A stretch of 64,000 nt of DNA from an uncultured Paracoccaceae bacterium (lineage in GTDB: Bacteria; Pseudomonadota; Alphaproteobacteria; Rhodobacterales; Rhodobacteraceae): the NCBI GenBank assembly GCA_947493335.1, contig CANLQO010000005.1, positions 1-64,000 of the forward strand, given 5' to 3'. Shown in pieces: positions 37,262-45,001 of this stretch. Numbering within the stretch: position 1 is the first letter of the stretch; every line of letters begins with the position of its first letter. The notes beneath the pieces are model-generated. The model worked only from the letters and a program-made list of their open reading frames with translations. It did no database searches and was not told the origin of the DNA. A program made the position numbers and the translations under genes.

Positions 37262-37272
37262 TTGCATTACAA
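37262..37272. promoter_or_regulatory. TTGCATTACAA site before the amine oxidase operon
   Basis: Ten of eleven bases match the palindrome at 36305-36315, and it sits just ahead of the start at 37278/37290. Candidate site of the IclR at 36433. Confidence 0.3.
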
Positions 37273-37277
37273 TTGCG

Positions 37278-38639
37278 GTGCGTCCAATCATGGCGCTGAG
37301 TCTCATCCACAAGGACCCGCAAGTGATACCAGAAGGCATCCATTGGCATCGAACCGCGCCACCGCCACCCAAGTGTGAAAGAATTGACGGCGACCAAAGC
37401 GCCGATGTCGTGATTATCGGCGCCGGCCTGACGGGGCTGCGCACGGCAATCACCCTGGCAGAGGCCGGGGTCGATACCGCGGTTCTTGATGCCGAGAAAA
37501 TCGGGTTTGGATCATCGGGGCGGAGCGGCGGACAGTGCAACCCAATCTGGCGCGCAACGCCCGAAGATCTTCGCAAAAAGTTCGGGGATGCGCAGGCAGA
37601 ACGGTTGATCCGGACGACGCTCAGCTCTGCCGATGATCTCTTTGATGACATCCGGCGATATGAAGTGGACTGCGGGGCCGAACAGAACGGCTGGATTCAG
37701 GCCGCACACACGCGAAAGGCGTCTGACGGGCTCAAGCGGCTGCATGAATCCTGGGCCGCAGTCGGTGCGGAGATTTCCGTCATGCCCAAAGCCAAAACAC
37801 ATGCTGCGGTTGGGTCCGACGCCTACGATTTTTCCCTGCATCACGCGAAAGGCGGCTTTGTGCAGCCATTGGGGCTGACGCGCGGATATGCCAAAGCCGC
37901 CAAGGCCGCGGGTGCGCGGCTCTACGAACAGGCACCAGCGCTGAAAGTCGACAAAACGGGATCAAAATGGCGCATTGAAACGCCCCAGGGCAGTGTGACG
38001 GCCGACACCGTGATCCTCTCGACCAATGCCTATACCGATGACCTCTGGCCGGGTTTGCGGCAGACGATGCTGCCAATGTACTCCATCTCACTGGCGACAG
38101 CGCCGCTTTCGCCAGAACAACAAGCTACGGTTTTGCCCGGCCGCAAGACCATCTCGGACACGCGGCTGGCAATCTATTATGCGCGCTACGATGCCAATAA
38201 CCGGTTGATCTTTGGCTGCGTCGGCAGCAACGACAGCCCGCGCACTCTGGGCGGCATCGGACGATTACTGACCGGCCTGCACACTGTCTTTCCCCAGCTC
38301 AAAGGCATAGAGATCGAATGTAGCTGGGCCGGGCGCATCGGTGTCACGCAGGACATGATGCCCCGCATGTTCGAGCCCGCCCCCGGTGTTCTGGCCGGCG
38401 TTGGCTATAGCGGGCGCGGCATTGCCATGACCTCGGTCATGGGGCGCAGTCTGGCGCGCAAGGTTCTTGGCGGACATAACGATGACCTGCCCTTCCCCGT
38501 CTCAACAATCCAACCCATCCCATTCCATGAGCTGTCGCGCCGTCTGGTGCCTCTCATGGCACCGTCCTTGTCGATGAAAGACAAGGCGGGCGTGATCTGG
38601 GACCGCATGCGGCCCGGCCATTCAGAGAAAGAGACCTGA
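37278..38639 (+). CDS. FAD-dependent amine oxidase (PuuB/OrdL-like)
   Basis: A 453-residue DAO-family flavoprotein. The GTG at 37278 or ATG at 37290 may be the start; neither has a clear ribosome site. The FAD motif is ADVVIIGAGLTGLRTAITLA, followed by GFGSSGRSGGQCNP as in gamma-glutamylputrescine oxidases. Later parts are VILSTNAYTDDLWPGL and GVGYSGRGIAMTSVMGRSLA. It probably oxidises a primary or secondary amine to an aldehyde plus ammonia or amine. It heads a five-gene same-strand run with cupin, hydroxylase, PanB-like and reductase genes; the cupin starts two bases after its stop. Confidence 0.85.
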   Translation: MRPIMALSLIHKDPQVIPEGIHWHRTAPPPPKCERIDGDQSADVVIIGAGLTGLRTAITLAEAGVDTAVLDAEKIGFGSSGRSGGQCNPIWRATPEDLRKKFGDAQAERLIRTTLSSADDLFDDIRRYEVDCGAEQNGWIQAAHTRKASDGLKRLHESWAAVGAEISVMPKAKTHAAVGSDAYDFSLHHAKGGFVQPLGLTRGYAKAAKAAGARLYEQAPALKVDKTGSKWRIETPQGSVTADTVILSTNAYTDDLWPGLRQTMLPMYSISLATAPLSPEQQATVLPGRKTISDTRLAIYYARYDANNRLIFGCVGSNDSPRTLGGIGRLLTGLHTVFPQLKGIEIECSWAGRIGVTQDMMPRMFEPAPGVLAGVGYSGRGIAMTSVMGRSLARKVLGGHNDDLPFPVSTIQPIPFHELSRRLVPLMAPSLSMKDKAGVIWDRMRPGHSEKET

Positions 38640-38640
38640 C

Positions 38641-38988
38641 ATGCAATTCGTGAATTTTGCCGAAATGACGACCGAACCGTTCGACAAGGAATTTGCCGAC
38701 GACATCATCGAGGGCAATCCCAAGCAAAAGGTCTGGAGCCATTTTGTCGGCGCCGACGGGGCATTCAAATCCGGCATGTGGGACAGCACCGCTGGCGTAT
38801 TTCGCGGGCCGATGAACAACCAGATCGAATTCTGTCACATCCTTGAAGGCGAAGCGCGCATCGAAACGGCCGATGGCACCTCCCGAACCGTGAAAGCCGG
38901 TGATGCCTTTGTGATGGACAACGGTTTGCAGCCCGTCTGGCACGTCGAGAATTATGTCCGCAAACACTACGTGATCGTCGCGGTCTAG
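38641..38988 (+). CDS. Cupin-domain protein (DUF861 / ureidoglycine aminohydrolase-like)
   Basis: A 115-residue single cupin starting directly after the oxidase stop. The barrel shows WDSTAGVFRGPMNNQIEFCH, ILEGEARIETADGTSRTVKA and GDAFVMDNGLQPVWHVENYV, the signature of the DUF861 group that often sits next to PuuB-like oxidases. The first cupin motif keeps a Glu and a His (EFCHILEGEA) that could bind metal. It may be a small isomerase or hydrolase, or a protein handling the reactive aldehyde product. Confidence 0.82.
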   Translation: MQFVNFAEMTTEPFDKEFADDIIEGNPKQKVWSHFVGADGAFKSGMWDSTAGVFRGPMNNQIEFCHILEGEARIETADGTSRTVKAGDAFVMDNGLQPVWHVENYVRKHYVIVAV

Positions 38989-39017
38989 GGTGCGTTTCAA
39001 ACGCAAGGGGTATCGTG

Positions 39018-40034
39018 ATGGCAAAACGGGATGAAAGGTCGACAGTAGACGTGCCTCCGGGTGCGTCGCGGGCCTGGAACTTTCACCCCCGGCTGCCCAT
39101 CGGTATGTCTCCGGTGTTTGATCTGCCTCCAAAACCACGTGCCGCCTTTGCATGGCTGATCGGAACCTGGTTCAAACTGGCCCCACCACTCAGCCATATC
39201 GTGCTGGCCGTGATCACGGTGATGTTCCTTTTCCCGGCCACCTCAGCGATGCAATCGCTTCAGGCCGGATGGATGCTGCAGATTGCAGCGATCAACTTTG
39301 GCTTCGCGATCCTGCTGGGAACCGCCTTGCACCTTTATCTATACACCTTTGCCGGTCAGCAGATGCGGCTTAAGTTTGATGCGCGCCCGATGGAACGATC
39401 CAGCCGCTTCACTTTTGGATATCAGGTCTGGGACAATGTTTTCTGGACGCTGGCTTCGTCGGTGGTGTTCTGGACGCTTTGGACAATTCTGTATTTTCAC
39501 GTCGCGGCCAACGGCTGGGTACCCACACTCAGCAGCATCGGGCAATCACCGGTGTGGTTTGTGGCCTTCTTCTTCGTGATCCGGTTCTGGCAGTCCTTCC
39601 ACTTCTACTGGATTCACCGGCTGATCCATCTGCCGATCCTGTTCAAGCACGTGCATTCCCTGCACCACCGCAACGTCAATGTCGGCCCTTGGTCCGGCCT
39701 CGCAATGCATCCCGTAGAAGGGTTCCTCTATTTCTCAGGCATCCTCATCCATTTTGTCCTGCCCTCTCATCCACTGCATGTGATCTTCCACATGTATGCG
39801 CTCAGCCTTGGCGCGATCTATTCGCATTCCGGCTTTGAAAAGCTGCTGATCAAAGACACAGAAACCATGAAGGCTGGTTCATTCCACCATCAGCTTCATC
39901 ACCGGTATTTTGAATGCAACTATGGCTCCGAAGAGATGCCGCTGGACCGTTGGTTTGGCAGTTTTCACGACGGGACAGAGGCGGCATCCAAACGCATCCG
40001 CGCGCGAAAGAAGCTTATCTTTGCGCCAAAATAG
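39018..40034 (+). CDS. Membrane di-iron hydroxylase (sterol desaturase / fatty acid hydroxylase superfamily)
   Basis: A 338-residue integral membrane protein from the ATG at 39018 (AAGGGG seven bases before). At least four hydrophobic spans are visible, for example LSHIVLAVITVMFLFPATSA and FGFAILLGTALHLYLYTFAG. The His-box set of the superfamily is present: HFYWIHRLIH, HVHSLHHRNVN and HHQLHHRYFECNYG. It should bind two irons and use O2 to hydroxylate a lipid-like or hydrophobic substrate at the membrane. The 2Fe-2S reductase at the end of the same operon is a candidate electron donor (inference). Confidence 0.87.
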   Translation: MAKRDERSTVDVPPGASRAWNFHPRLPIGMSPVFDLPPKPRAAFAWLIGTWFKLAPPLSHIVLAVITVMFLFPATSAMQSLQAGWMLQIAAINFGFAILLGTALHLYLYTFAGQQMRLKFDARPMERSSRFTFGYQVWDNVFWTLASSVVFWTLWTILYFHVAANGWVPTLSSIGQSPVWFVAFFFVIRFWQSFHFYWIHRLIHLPILFKHVHSLHHRNVNVGPWSGLAMHPVEGFLYFSGILIHFVLPSHPLHVIFHMYALSLGAIYSHSGFEKLLIKDTETMKAGSFHHQLHHRYFECNYGSEEMPLDRWFGSFHDGTEAASKRIRARKKLIFAPK

Positions 40035-40043
40035 GCCCCGTCA

Positions 40044-40883
40044 ATGAAACACATCTACACCTATGGTGGACAATACGCCCAACGTCACCTGACTGTCGGC
40101 TGCATTCAAAAGAACAAGGCAGCAGGTCGGCGGATGACACAAGTCACCGCCTTTGACGCAGAAGAAGCCGCCGCCGCGGCAGACGCGCAGATCGACACGC
40201 TGACTATCGGCACCGAAACCGTCGCAGAAATACGCGCCGCCGCGCCGCACATCTTCATCACCGCAGCACAGACCATGCGTCAGCATGTGACAGAAGACGA
40301 TGCACTCGGCGGGGCAATTGACGCGATGACGCAAGGGGCCGACGCGATCTACACGCCGCGCTCTTTGTCCCATATCGCACGCATCGCGCGCGAAGGGATC
40401 AGCGTGCAGGGGCATTCCGGGTTGTTTCCGGCCCGCTCCACCCAGTTGGGCGGGCTGCGCACAGTTGGCAAAACCGCAGCAGAGGCACTCAAGCTGATGC
40501 AGTATTTCCGACAATTGGAAGATGCAGGCGCCTATTCGGTCGAGGCCGAATGTGTCGCCGAGGAAGCTCTGGCAGAAATCAGCAAGCACTCCAGCCTCGT
40601 GACCGTCACCATCGGCTCAGGTTCCTCTGGTGACATCATCCTGTCCTATATGTCCGACCTCAGCGGCGACACGCCAAATCCGCCACGCCACGCCCGCGCA
40701 TTTGGCGAGGTTGGTCGCATCCGCGAGGCACTGCGCGCAGAACGGGCCAAAGCCTTGCAAGGCTATCGCGCAGCGGTCATGGACAGATCCTTCCCGGATG
40801 CAGAAACGACCGTCTTCATGCCCAATGACGAATTGGAAAGACTGCGCGAAGGCCTCGACAAACTGCAGCCCGTGCACAGGTAA
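40044..40883 (+). CDS. PanB-like (ketopantoate hydroxymethyltransferase fold) protein lacking metal ligands
   Basis: A 279-residue protein that aligns by eye with PanB over most of its length: RRMTQVTAFDAEEAAAAADA, GHSGLFPARSTQLGGLRTVG, KTAAEALKLMQYFRQLEDAG, and EAECVAEEALAEI with the catalytic-type Glu169. The PanB metal-binding Asp in GDSLG is replaced here by IGTET (55-59), and the second Asp region reads FITAAQTM. A normal Mg-dependent aldol reaction with methylenetetrahydrofolate is therefore doubtful. In this operon it may catalyse another aldol or retro-aldol step on the hydroxylated or oxidised substrate. The start has no strong ribosome site. Confidence 0.7.
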   Translation: MKHIYTYGGQYAQRHLTVGCIQKNKAAGRRMTQVTAFDAEEAAAAADAQIDTLTIGTETVAEIRAAAPHIFITAAQTMRQHVTEDDALGGAIDAMTQGADAIYTPRSLSHIARIAREGISVQGHSGLFPARSTQLGGLRTVGKTAAEALKLMQYFRQLEDAGAYSVEAECVAEEALAEISKHSSLVTVTIGSGSSGDIILSYMSDLSGDTPNPPRHARAFGEVGRIREALRAERAKALQGYRAAVMDRSFPDAETTVFMPNDELERLREGLDKLQPVHR

Positions 40884-40888
40884 AATCA

Positions 40889-41848
40889 ATGGCTCTGATC
40901 AACGTCCGAGTTGAAAAAATCACGCAAGAAGCCGAAGGTGTCCGGTCCTTTGTGCTGGCCAAAAAGGGCCTGTTCAAGCGGCCCGATTATACCCCCGGCG
41001 CGCATATCGATGTGCATTGCGGTGAGGGGATCATCCGCCAGTATTCGCTCTGTGGCGATCCGTCCGACAAGCGACGGTTGATGATAGCCGTGCGGCAAGT
41101 CCACCCGTCGCGCGGCGGTTCTGAGCTGATGCACCACAACGTGGCAGAGGGCGACCTGATGGAAATCGGCGCACCACGTAACAAATTTCCTTTGGACGAA
41201 ACCGCATCACACAGCGTCATGCTGGCCGGTGGTATCGGCATTACGCCCATCATCGCGATGACGGACCGCCTGCATGTCCTTGGCCGATCTTTTGAGCTGC
41301 ATTATTTTTCGCGCGCGCCGGAACATACCGCCTTTCGTGCGCGGCTGGCGCAGGGAGACTACGCAGACCGTGTCTCTTTCCACGAAGGATTGGACATTCA
41401 GGAAACCGGTCAGACGCTCGACAATATACTTGCGCAGCCCGTTGCGCGCGGACAGGTCTACATCTGCGGACCGGCCCCGTTCATGGACCGCGCAGAGGCT
41501 GCAGCAAGACCGCATTGGCCCGCGGATGCCATCAATCTTGAAAGGTTCGCGGCCAAACCTGCCTTGGCCGGGACACCGACAGAACCCTTCATGGTAGAGC
41601 TTGCCAGACGTGGTATCAGCCTAAAGGTCGGCGCGAACGAGACTATTCTTGAAGTGCTGGAAGCTCATGACATCGACGCGGCCTTTTCCTGTGAACAAGG
41701 GGTCTGTGGAACATGTGTGACTGATGTGCTCAGCGGCACGCCGCAACACCGCGACAGCTTTCTGACACCCAAACAGCGCAGCAGTGGAAAAATGATGTGT
41801 CTTTGCGTCTCGCGCGCCCAGGGCGGGACACTGGTGTTGGACCTTTAG
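40889..41848 (+). CDS. FMN/2Fe-2S oxidoreductase (phthalate dioxygenase reductase / VanB family)
   Basis: A 319-residue class IA reductase: flavin domain with IIRQYSLCGDPSDKRRLMIA (RxYS motif), NAD domain with MLAGGIGITPIIAMTDRL and YICGPAPFM, then a C-terminal plant-type ferredoxin domain with CEQGVCGTCVTDVLSG and a final Cys in MMCLCV. It moves electrons from NADH through FMN to a 2Fe-2S centre and usually serves a Rieske oxygenase. No Rieske oxygenase is present in the window, so the membrane hydroxylase 850 bases upstream is the likely client. Confidence 0.9.
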   Translation: MALINVRVEKITQEAEGVRSFVLAKKGLFKRPDYTPGAHIDVHCGEGIIRQYSLCGDPSDKRRLMIAVRQVHPSRGGSELMHHNVAEGDLMEIGAPRNKFPLDETASHSVMLAGGIGITPIIAMTDRLHVLGRSFELHYFSRAPEHTAFRARLAQGDYADRVSFHEGLDIQETGQTLDNILAQPVARGQVYICGPAPFMDRAEAAARPHWPADAINLERFAAKPALAGTPTEPFMVELARRGISLKVGANETILEVLEAHDIDAAFSCEQGVCGTCVTDVLSGTPQHRDSFLTPKQRSSGKMMCLCVSRAQGGTLVLDL

Positions 41849-42005
41849 ATCACGACCACCTGCGCAGTAACCGTTGCCGCAGGCTCTTCAACCGGGGCCA
41901 TGGAATTGGGCCAAGGCGTCCGGTCTTTGGCCCCTGCCCCGGCCAGCCCTATTGGACCGGCAGTGCGCCGCACACCTTCATGGTATGCGGCGCGTTTCTT
42001 GTCCG

Positions 42006-42422
42006 TCAGGTTTTCGCCCAATGGTAGTGAGGTGCGCGTTCGCCGCTGATGTACCGGTAGGCGTCGATCGCATCGACCGCAAAGGACACCACGTTCGTTG
42101 CCAACAGCACGATCAGCCAATTCGAAAGGCTCTCGAATTGCGCGATATGATCGATGCGCGTGCCCATCCATGCAAACATCGGGATCCACATAAGGTGCGC
42201 GCTGCCCAGAATGCGGACAAACCCCAGCCGTTGATAGATCACCGTTTGGATCACCACAGCGATGCCAGTCACGGCAAGCACAACTTGCGCCTCGATATGG
42301 CTCATGAAAAACAGACAGGCGGCGTTCACGGCGACCAGCCAGACACACCAGATGCGCGGCACCGGTCTGAACCGCAAATAGATGACGCCAAACAGTTCCA
42401 AAACGTTCTTGATAAAGGTCAT
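42006..42422 (-). CDS. Small integral membrane protein of unknown function
   Basis: A 138-residue protein from the ATG at 42422, with AGGAG seven bases upstream; longer in-frame starts have no support. Four hydrophobic segments are apparent: near FIKNVLELFGVIYL, IWCVWLVAVNAACLFFM, VVLAVTGIAVVIQTVIY and SLSNWLIVLLATNVVSFAVD. No enzyme motif is seen. It is divergent from the HxlR regulator across a symmetrical operator, so it is the obvious target of that regulator. The 157 bases after it hold no convincing gene. Confidence 0.7.
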   Translation of the reverse strand: MTFIKNVLELFGVIYLRFRPVPRIWCVWLVAVNAACLFFMSHIEAQVVLAVTGIAVVIQTVIYQRLGFVRILGSAHLMWIPMFAWMGTRIDHIAQFESLSNWLIVLLATNVVSFAVDAIDAYRYISGERAPHYHWAKT

Positions 42423-42488
42423 TTCAATTCTCCTGATTTGATGTTCAGGGGATATGCCACCTGCTGCGTTGGAAAAACTCTCGCGCAT

Positions 42489-42515
42489 GTAGTAAACCAC
42501 TACGGATTACGTAGT
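42489..42515. promoter_or_regulatory. Triple half-site operator between HxlR gene and membrane protein
   Basis: GTAGT (42489) - AAACC - ACTACG (42499) - GATTA - CGTAGT (42510): three alternately oriented half-sites with 5-bp spacers. Lies 32 bases before the HxlR start. Confidence 0.6.
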
Positions 42516-42546
42516 ATGCGGATCAATGCAGCGGAAAGGGTGGCGC

Positions 42547-43248
42547 ATGACGAAGTACGGACAATTCTGCCCCATCGCCAAATCGTCCGAAATTTTGGGC
42601 GATAACTGGTCGATCCTCATTGTCAGAGAGATGTTGCTGGGCAGCTCCCGGTTTTCCCAGTTGCAAAGAGGTTTGCCCAAAATCTCGCCGACGATCCTGA
42701 CCAAGCGGCTGCGAGAGCTTGAGACACATGGCGTCATCGTCAAACGCAATGCCAGCGGGCAAAAGGGGCATGATTACCGGCTGACACCCTCGGGGCGCGA
42801 GTTATCAAACGTCGTCGAAGCGCTTGCGGTTTGGGGGATGCGTTGGGCGCGGGACGAAATGGAACCAGACGATCTGGACGTGACATTTCTGATGTTTGAC
42901 GTGCAGCGCAACATCGTCACCGAGGAACTGCCCGACGGCGAGAATGTGATCTGTTTTCAGTATCCCGATCTGAATGAATTTGGAAAGTGGTGGGTCATCT
43001 GCGAAGGCGGCTCCACCGATCTGTGCTATCAGGATCCGGGCAAAGACGTCGGCGCATATGTGACGGCCAAATCTGCGGACATGATCGGTGCATGGATGGG
43101 TGACATCGCCTTGTCGACAGCGCTCAAAGATGAACGGATCATGCTTCTGGGAGAGCCGTCAATATGTGACCGTTTCCGGAAATGGTTTCCCCTGTCATCA
43201 GCTGCAGGCGTGCCCCGACCGACACCAGATGAACGGCGCGCGCTCTAG
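42547..43248 (+). CDS. HxlR-family transcriptional regulator
   Basis: A 233-residue regulator from the ATG at 42547 (GGAAAGGG upstream). Residues ~1-100 are an HxlR winged helix: FCPIAKSSEILGDNWSILIV, LGSSRFSQLQRGLPKISPTI, LTKRLRELETHGVIVKR. HxlR proteins are usually ~110-130 residues; here an extra ~120-residue C-terminal domain follows, resembling a small lipid-carrier-like (SCP2-type) ligand domain, with DLCYQDPGKDVGAYVTAKSA. It therefore probably senses a small hydrophobic molecule. The operator just upstream implies autoregulation and control of the divergent membrane protein. Confidence 0.87.
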   Translation: MTKYGQFCPIAKSSEILGDNWSILIVREMLLGSSRFSQLQRGLPKISPTILTKRLRELETHGVIVKRNASGQKGHDYRLTPSGRELSNVVEALAVWGMRWARDEMEPDDLDVTFLMFDVQRNIVTEELPDGENVICFQYPDLNEFGKWWVICEGGSTDLCYQDPGKDVGAYVTAKSADMIGAWMGDIALSTALKDERIMLLGEPSICDRFRKWFPLSSAAGVPRPTPDERRAL

Positions 43249-43283
43249 GCAGTCCGTCTGATCCAGACCCCTTTGCGTGGCCT

Positions 43284-44822
43284 TCAAATTCCCAACCCCT
43301 CCAATGTGCTGACCAGTGTCTCCAACCGGTCCTGTCGCCTCAGGTTGAAATGGGTCAGAAACTCACGCGTGCCAAACGGCACCTGTTTGGCGCGGATGGC
43401 GTCAACGCAGCTCTGCGCCTTCGCCGTCTCGCCTCTGTGGGTGTGAATGGCGGCGGCAATGATAAAGACATAAAGATGAGGATTGGGCGATTTCATCGCC
43501 CGTTCGGCGTAGCCATGCGCCGCCTCAAAGTCCTCTCCGATCCAGGCCGCAAGGGCCCGTGTGCCAAACATGGATTGCAAATGCGGATCCAGAGGGCTGA
43601 GCGTCAGGGCCCGATCTACGTTCTGGTCGGCAAGGTCCGCATTGCAAAGAACGGTGTTAAGTGTCGCGTTGTTGTAATAGCCAAACGCGTAATTCGGGTT
43701 CAGTTCCAGCGAGCGATCCACCCAGATCAACCCGTCCTCGGCATCGCCTGACAGCCATTTGGCACGTCCGTAAATCAGGTTGCAAAACGGATCCAACGGG
43801 TCAAGCCTCATCGCCTCTTCCGCATGGGTCAGGGCAAGACGCCGGTGATGATCCACATCCTGTCCAAAATGCTGAAAGGCGTTTTGAAACTCGGTGTATG
43901 ACAAGCCGCCATAAGCGCGGGCAAAACCCCTGTCCAAGGCAACGGCCTGCATGAAATGCCCGGCCGCAATCTCGTTATCGGCGCGGTTGTAGCGGTACAT
44001 GTGCCGGATACCCAAATGGTAGTGGCCCCAGGCATCCAGATTTTCAGACGGTACATGCGCCAGTCGGTCCGCTTCATGCATTGGCAGCCGCAATTCCAGT
44101 GCGATGGTCAGGTCCCGCGCAATCCGCGCCCGCATCTCGTAAATATCGCTCAGCGTACCGGTGAAACGGTCCGTCCAGATCACCTGCCCATTTCGGGCAT
44201 CAGACAGTTCGGCGAAAAACGCGACCCCCCGCGCGTGCCATTCGACAAGCCCTGAAACCACATATTGCGCGCCAAGTTGCGCCCCCATGTCGGCGGTGTC
44301 ACGTCCGTCTGCGCTGAAGCGAAAGCTTGACCCACGCGCAATAACATTGACCCACCGCAGACGCGATAATGTCGCGATCAGTTCAGCCGGGATCGCCTCT
44401 GCCACCGCTTTGTGCGCCGGATCAGACCCAAGCAACTGAAACGGGCGGATCGCGATGGTCGGTTTGGTCCCCGGCCCAACGGGACGTTCCTGTGCCGCAG
44501 GTTTCGCTGCGCCGGTTTCGCGAACCTCCGCAACAAAACGAAACCCGTGTCCCCGGATGGTCTTGATGATGTCCTGCCGTTCTCCATCATCGCCAAGCGC
44601 TTTGCGAATTTGCCGCATCGCAGTCGAAAGAGACGCATCCGTCACGAATATGCCGGGCCAGATCGCGTCAAAAATCTCTTCCTTTGAAACCGCGCGGCTT
44701 CGTTCCGTAACCAACAGATGAAGAAGCGCCAGCGCCTTGGGTTCCAACGCAATCACACCCGACGCACCGCGCAATTCGTGCCGCTCAGGGTCAAGCTGAA
44801 ATTCTCGGAACGCATACACCAT
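43284..44822 (-). CDS. CadC/OmpR-type winged-helix regulator with TolB-like and TPR domains
   Basis: A 512-residue one-component regulator. Residues ~1-100 are an OmpR-type winged helix (LEPKALALLHLLVTERSRAV, then FVTDASLSTAMRQIRKALGD and IKTIRGHGFRFV). Residues ~125-260 form the TolB-like domain found in adenylate-cyclase-linked regulators (TIAIRPFQLLGSDPAHKAVA). The remainder is TPR-like helices. No membrane span is visible, so it is cytoplasmic. It is divergent from the methyltransferase operon, and four 11-bp direct repeats lie between them, the spacing typical of OmpR-type binding. Confidence 0.88.
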   Translation of the reverse strand: MVYAFREFQLDPERHELRGASGVIALEPKALALLHLLVTERSRAVSKEEIFDAIWPGIFVTDASLSTAMRQIRKALGDDGERQDIIKTIRGHGFRFVAEVRETGAAKPAAQERPVGPGTKPTIAIRPFQLLGSDPAHKAVAEAIPAELIATLSRLRWVNVIARGSSFRFSADGRDTADMGAQLGAQYVVSGLVEWHARGVAFFAELSDARNGQVIWTDRFTGTLSDIYEMRARIARDLTIALELRLPMHEADRLAHVPSENLDAWGHYHLGIRHMYRYNRADNEIAAGHFMQAVALDRGFARAYGGLSYTEFQNAFQHFGQDVDHHRRLALTHAEEAMRLDPLDPFCNLIYGRAKWLSGDAEDGLIWVDRSLELNPNYAFGYYNNATLNTVLCNADLADQNVDRALTLSPLDPHLQSMFGTRALAAWIGEDFEAAHGYAERAMKSPNPHLYVFIIAAAIHTHRGETAKAQSCVDAIRAKQVPFGTREFLTHFNLRRQDRLETLVSTLEGLGI

Positions 44823-44875
44823 GGGCGCAAACTTAAACCGAATTTGGCGCGTCGCGCAAAGGCGGCCAAACCACC

Positions 44876-44919
44876 CCTCAGCTAATCCTCAGGAAACCTT
44901 CAGGCAACCCTCAAGCGAC
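44876..44919. promoter_or_regulatory. Four tandem 11-bp direct repeats in the regulator/methyltransferase intergenic region
   Basis: CCTCAGCTAAT, CCTCAGGAAAC, CTTCAGGCAAC, CCTCAAGCGAC, end to end at 44876, 44887, 44898 and 44909. Eleven-base spacing places all units on one DNA face, as in Pho boxes bound by OmpR/PhoB-type proteins. Confidence 0.65.
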
Positions 44920-45001
44920 AGCGATCTTCTTGGCGCATTTCGGACAGGACCGGCGATCAGGCCGGCCCATCCAACCGAAACCCCTATCGGAGATCTCAAC
45001 C

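Noticed and set aside
41845-42021. Possible 58-residue minus-strand gene with TTG start after the small membrane protein
   Set aside because: No ribosome site, no recognised family, and overlap with two neighbours. The residues are not clearly non-random, though conservation in relatives would revive it.
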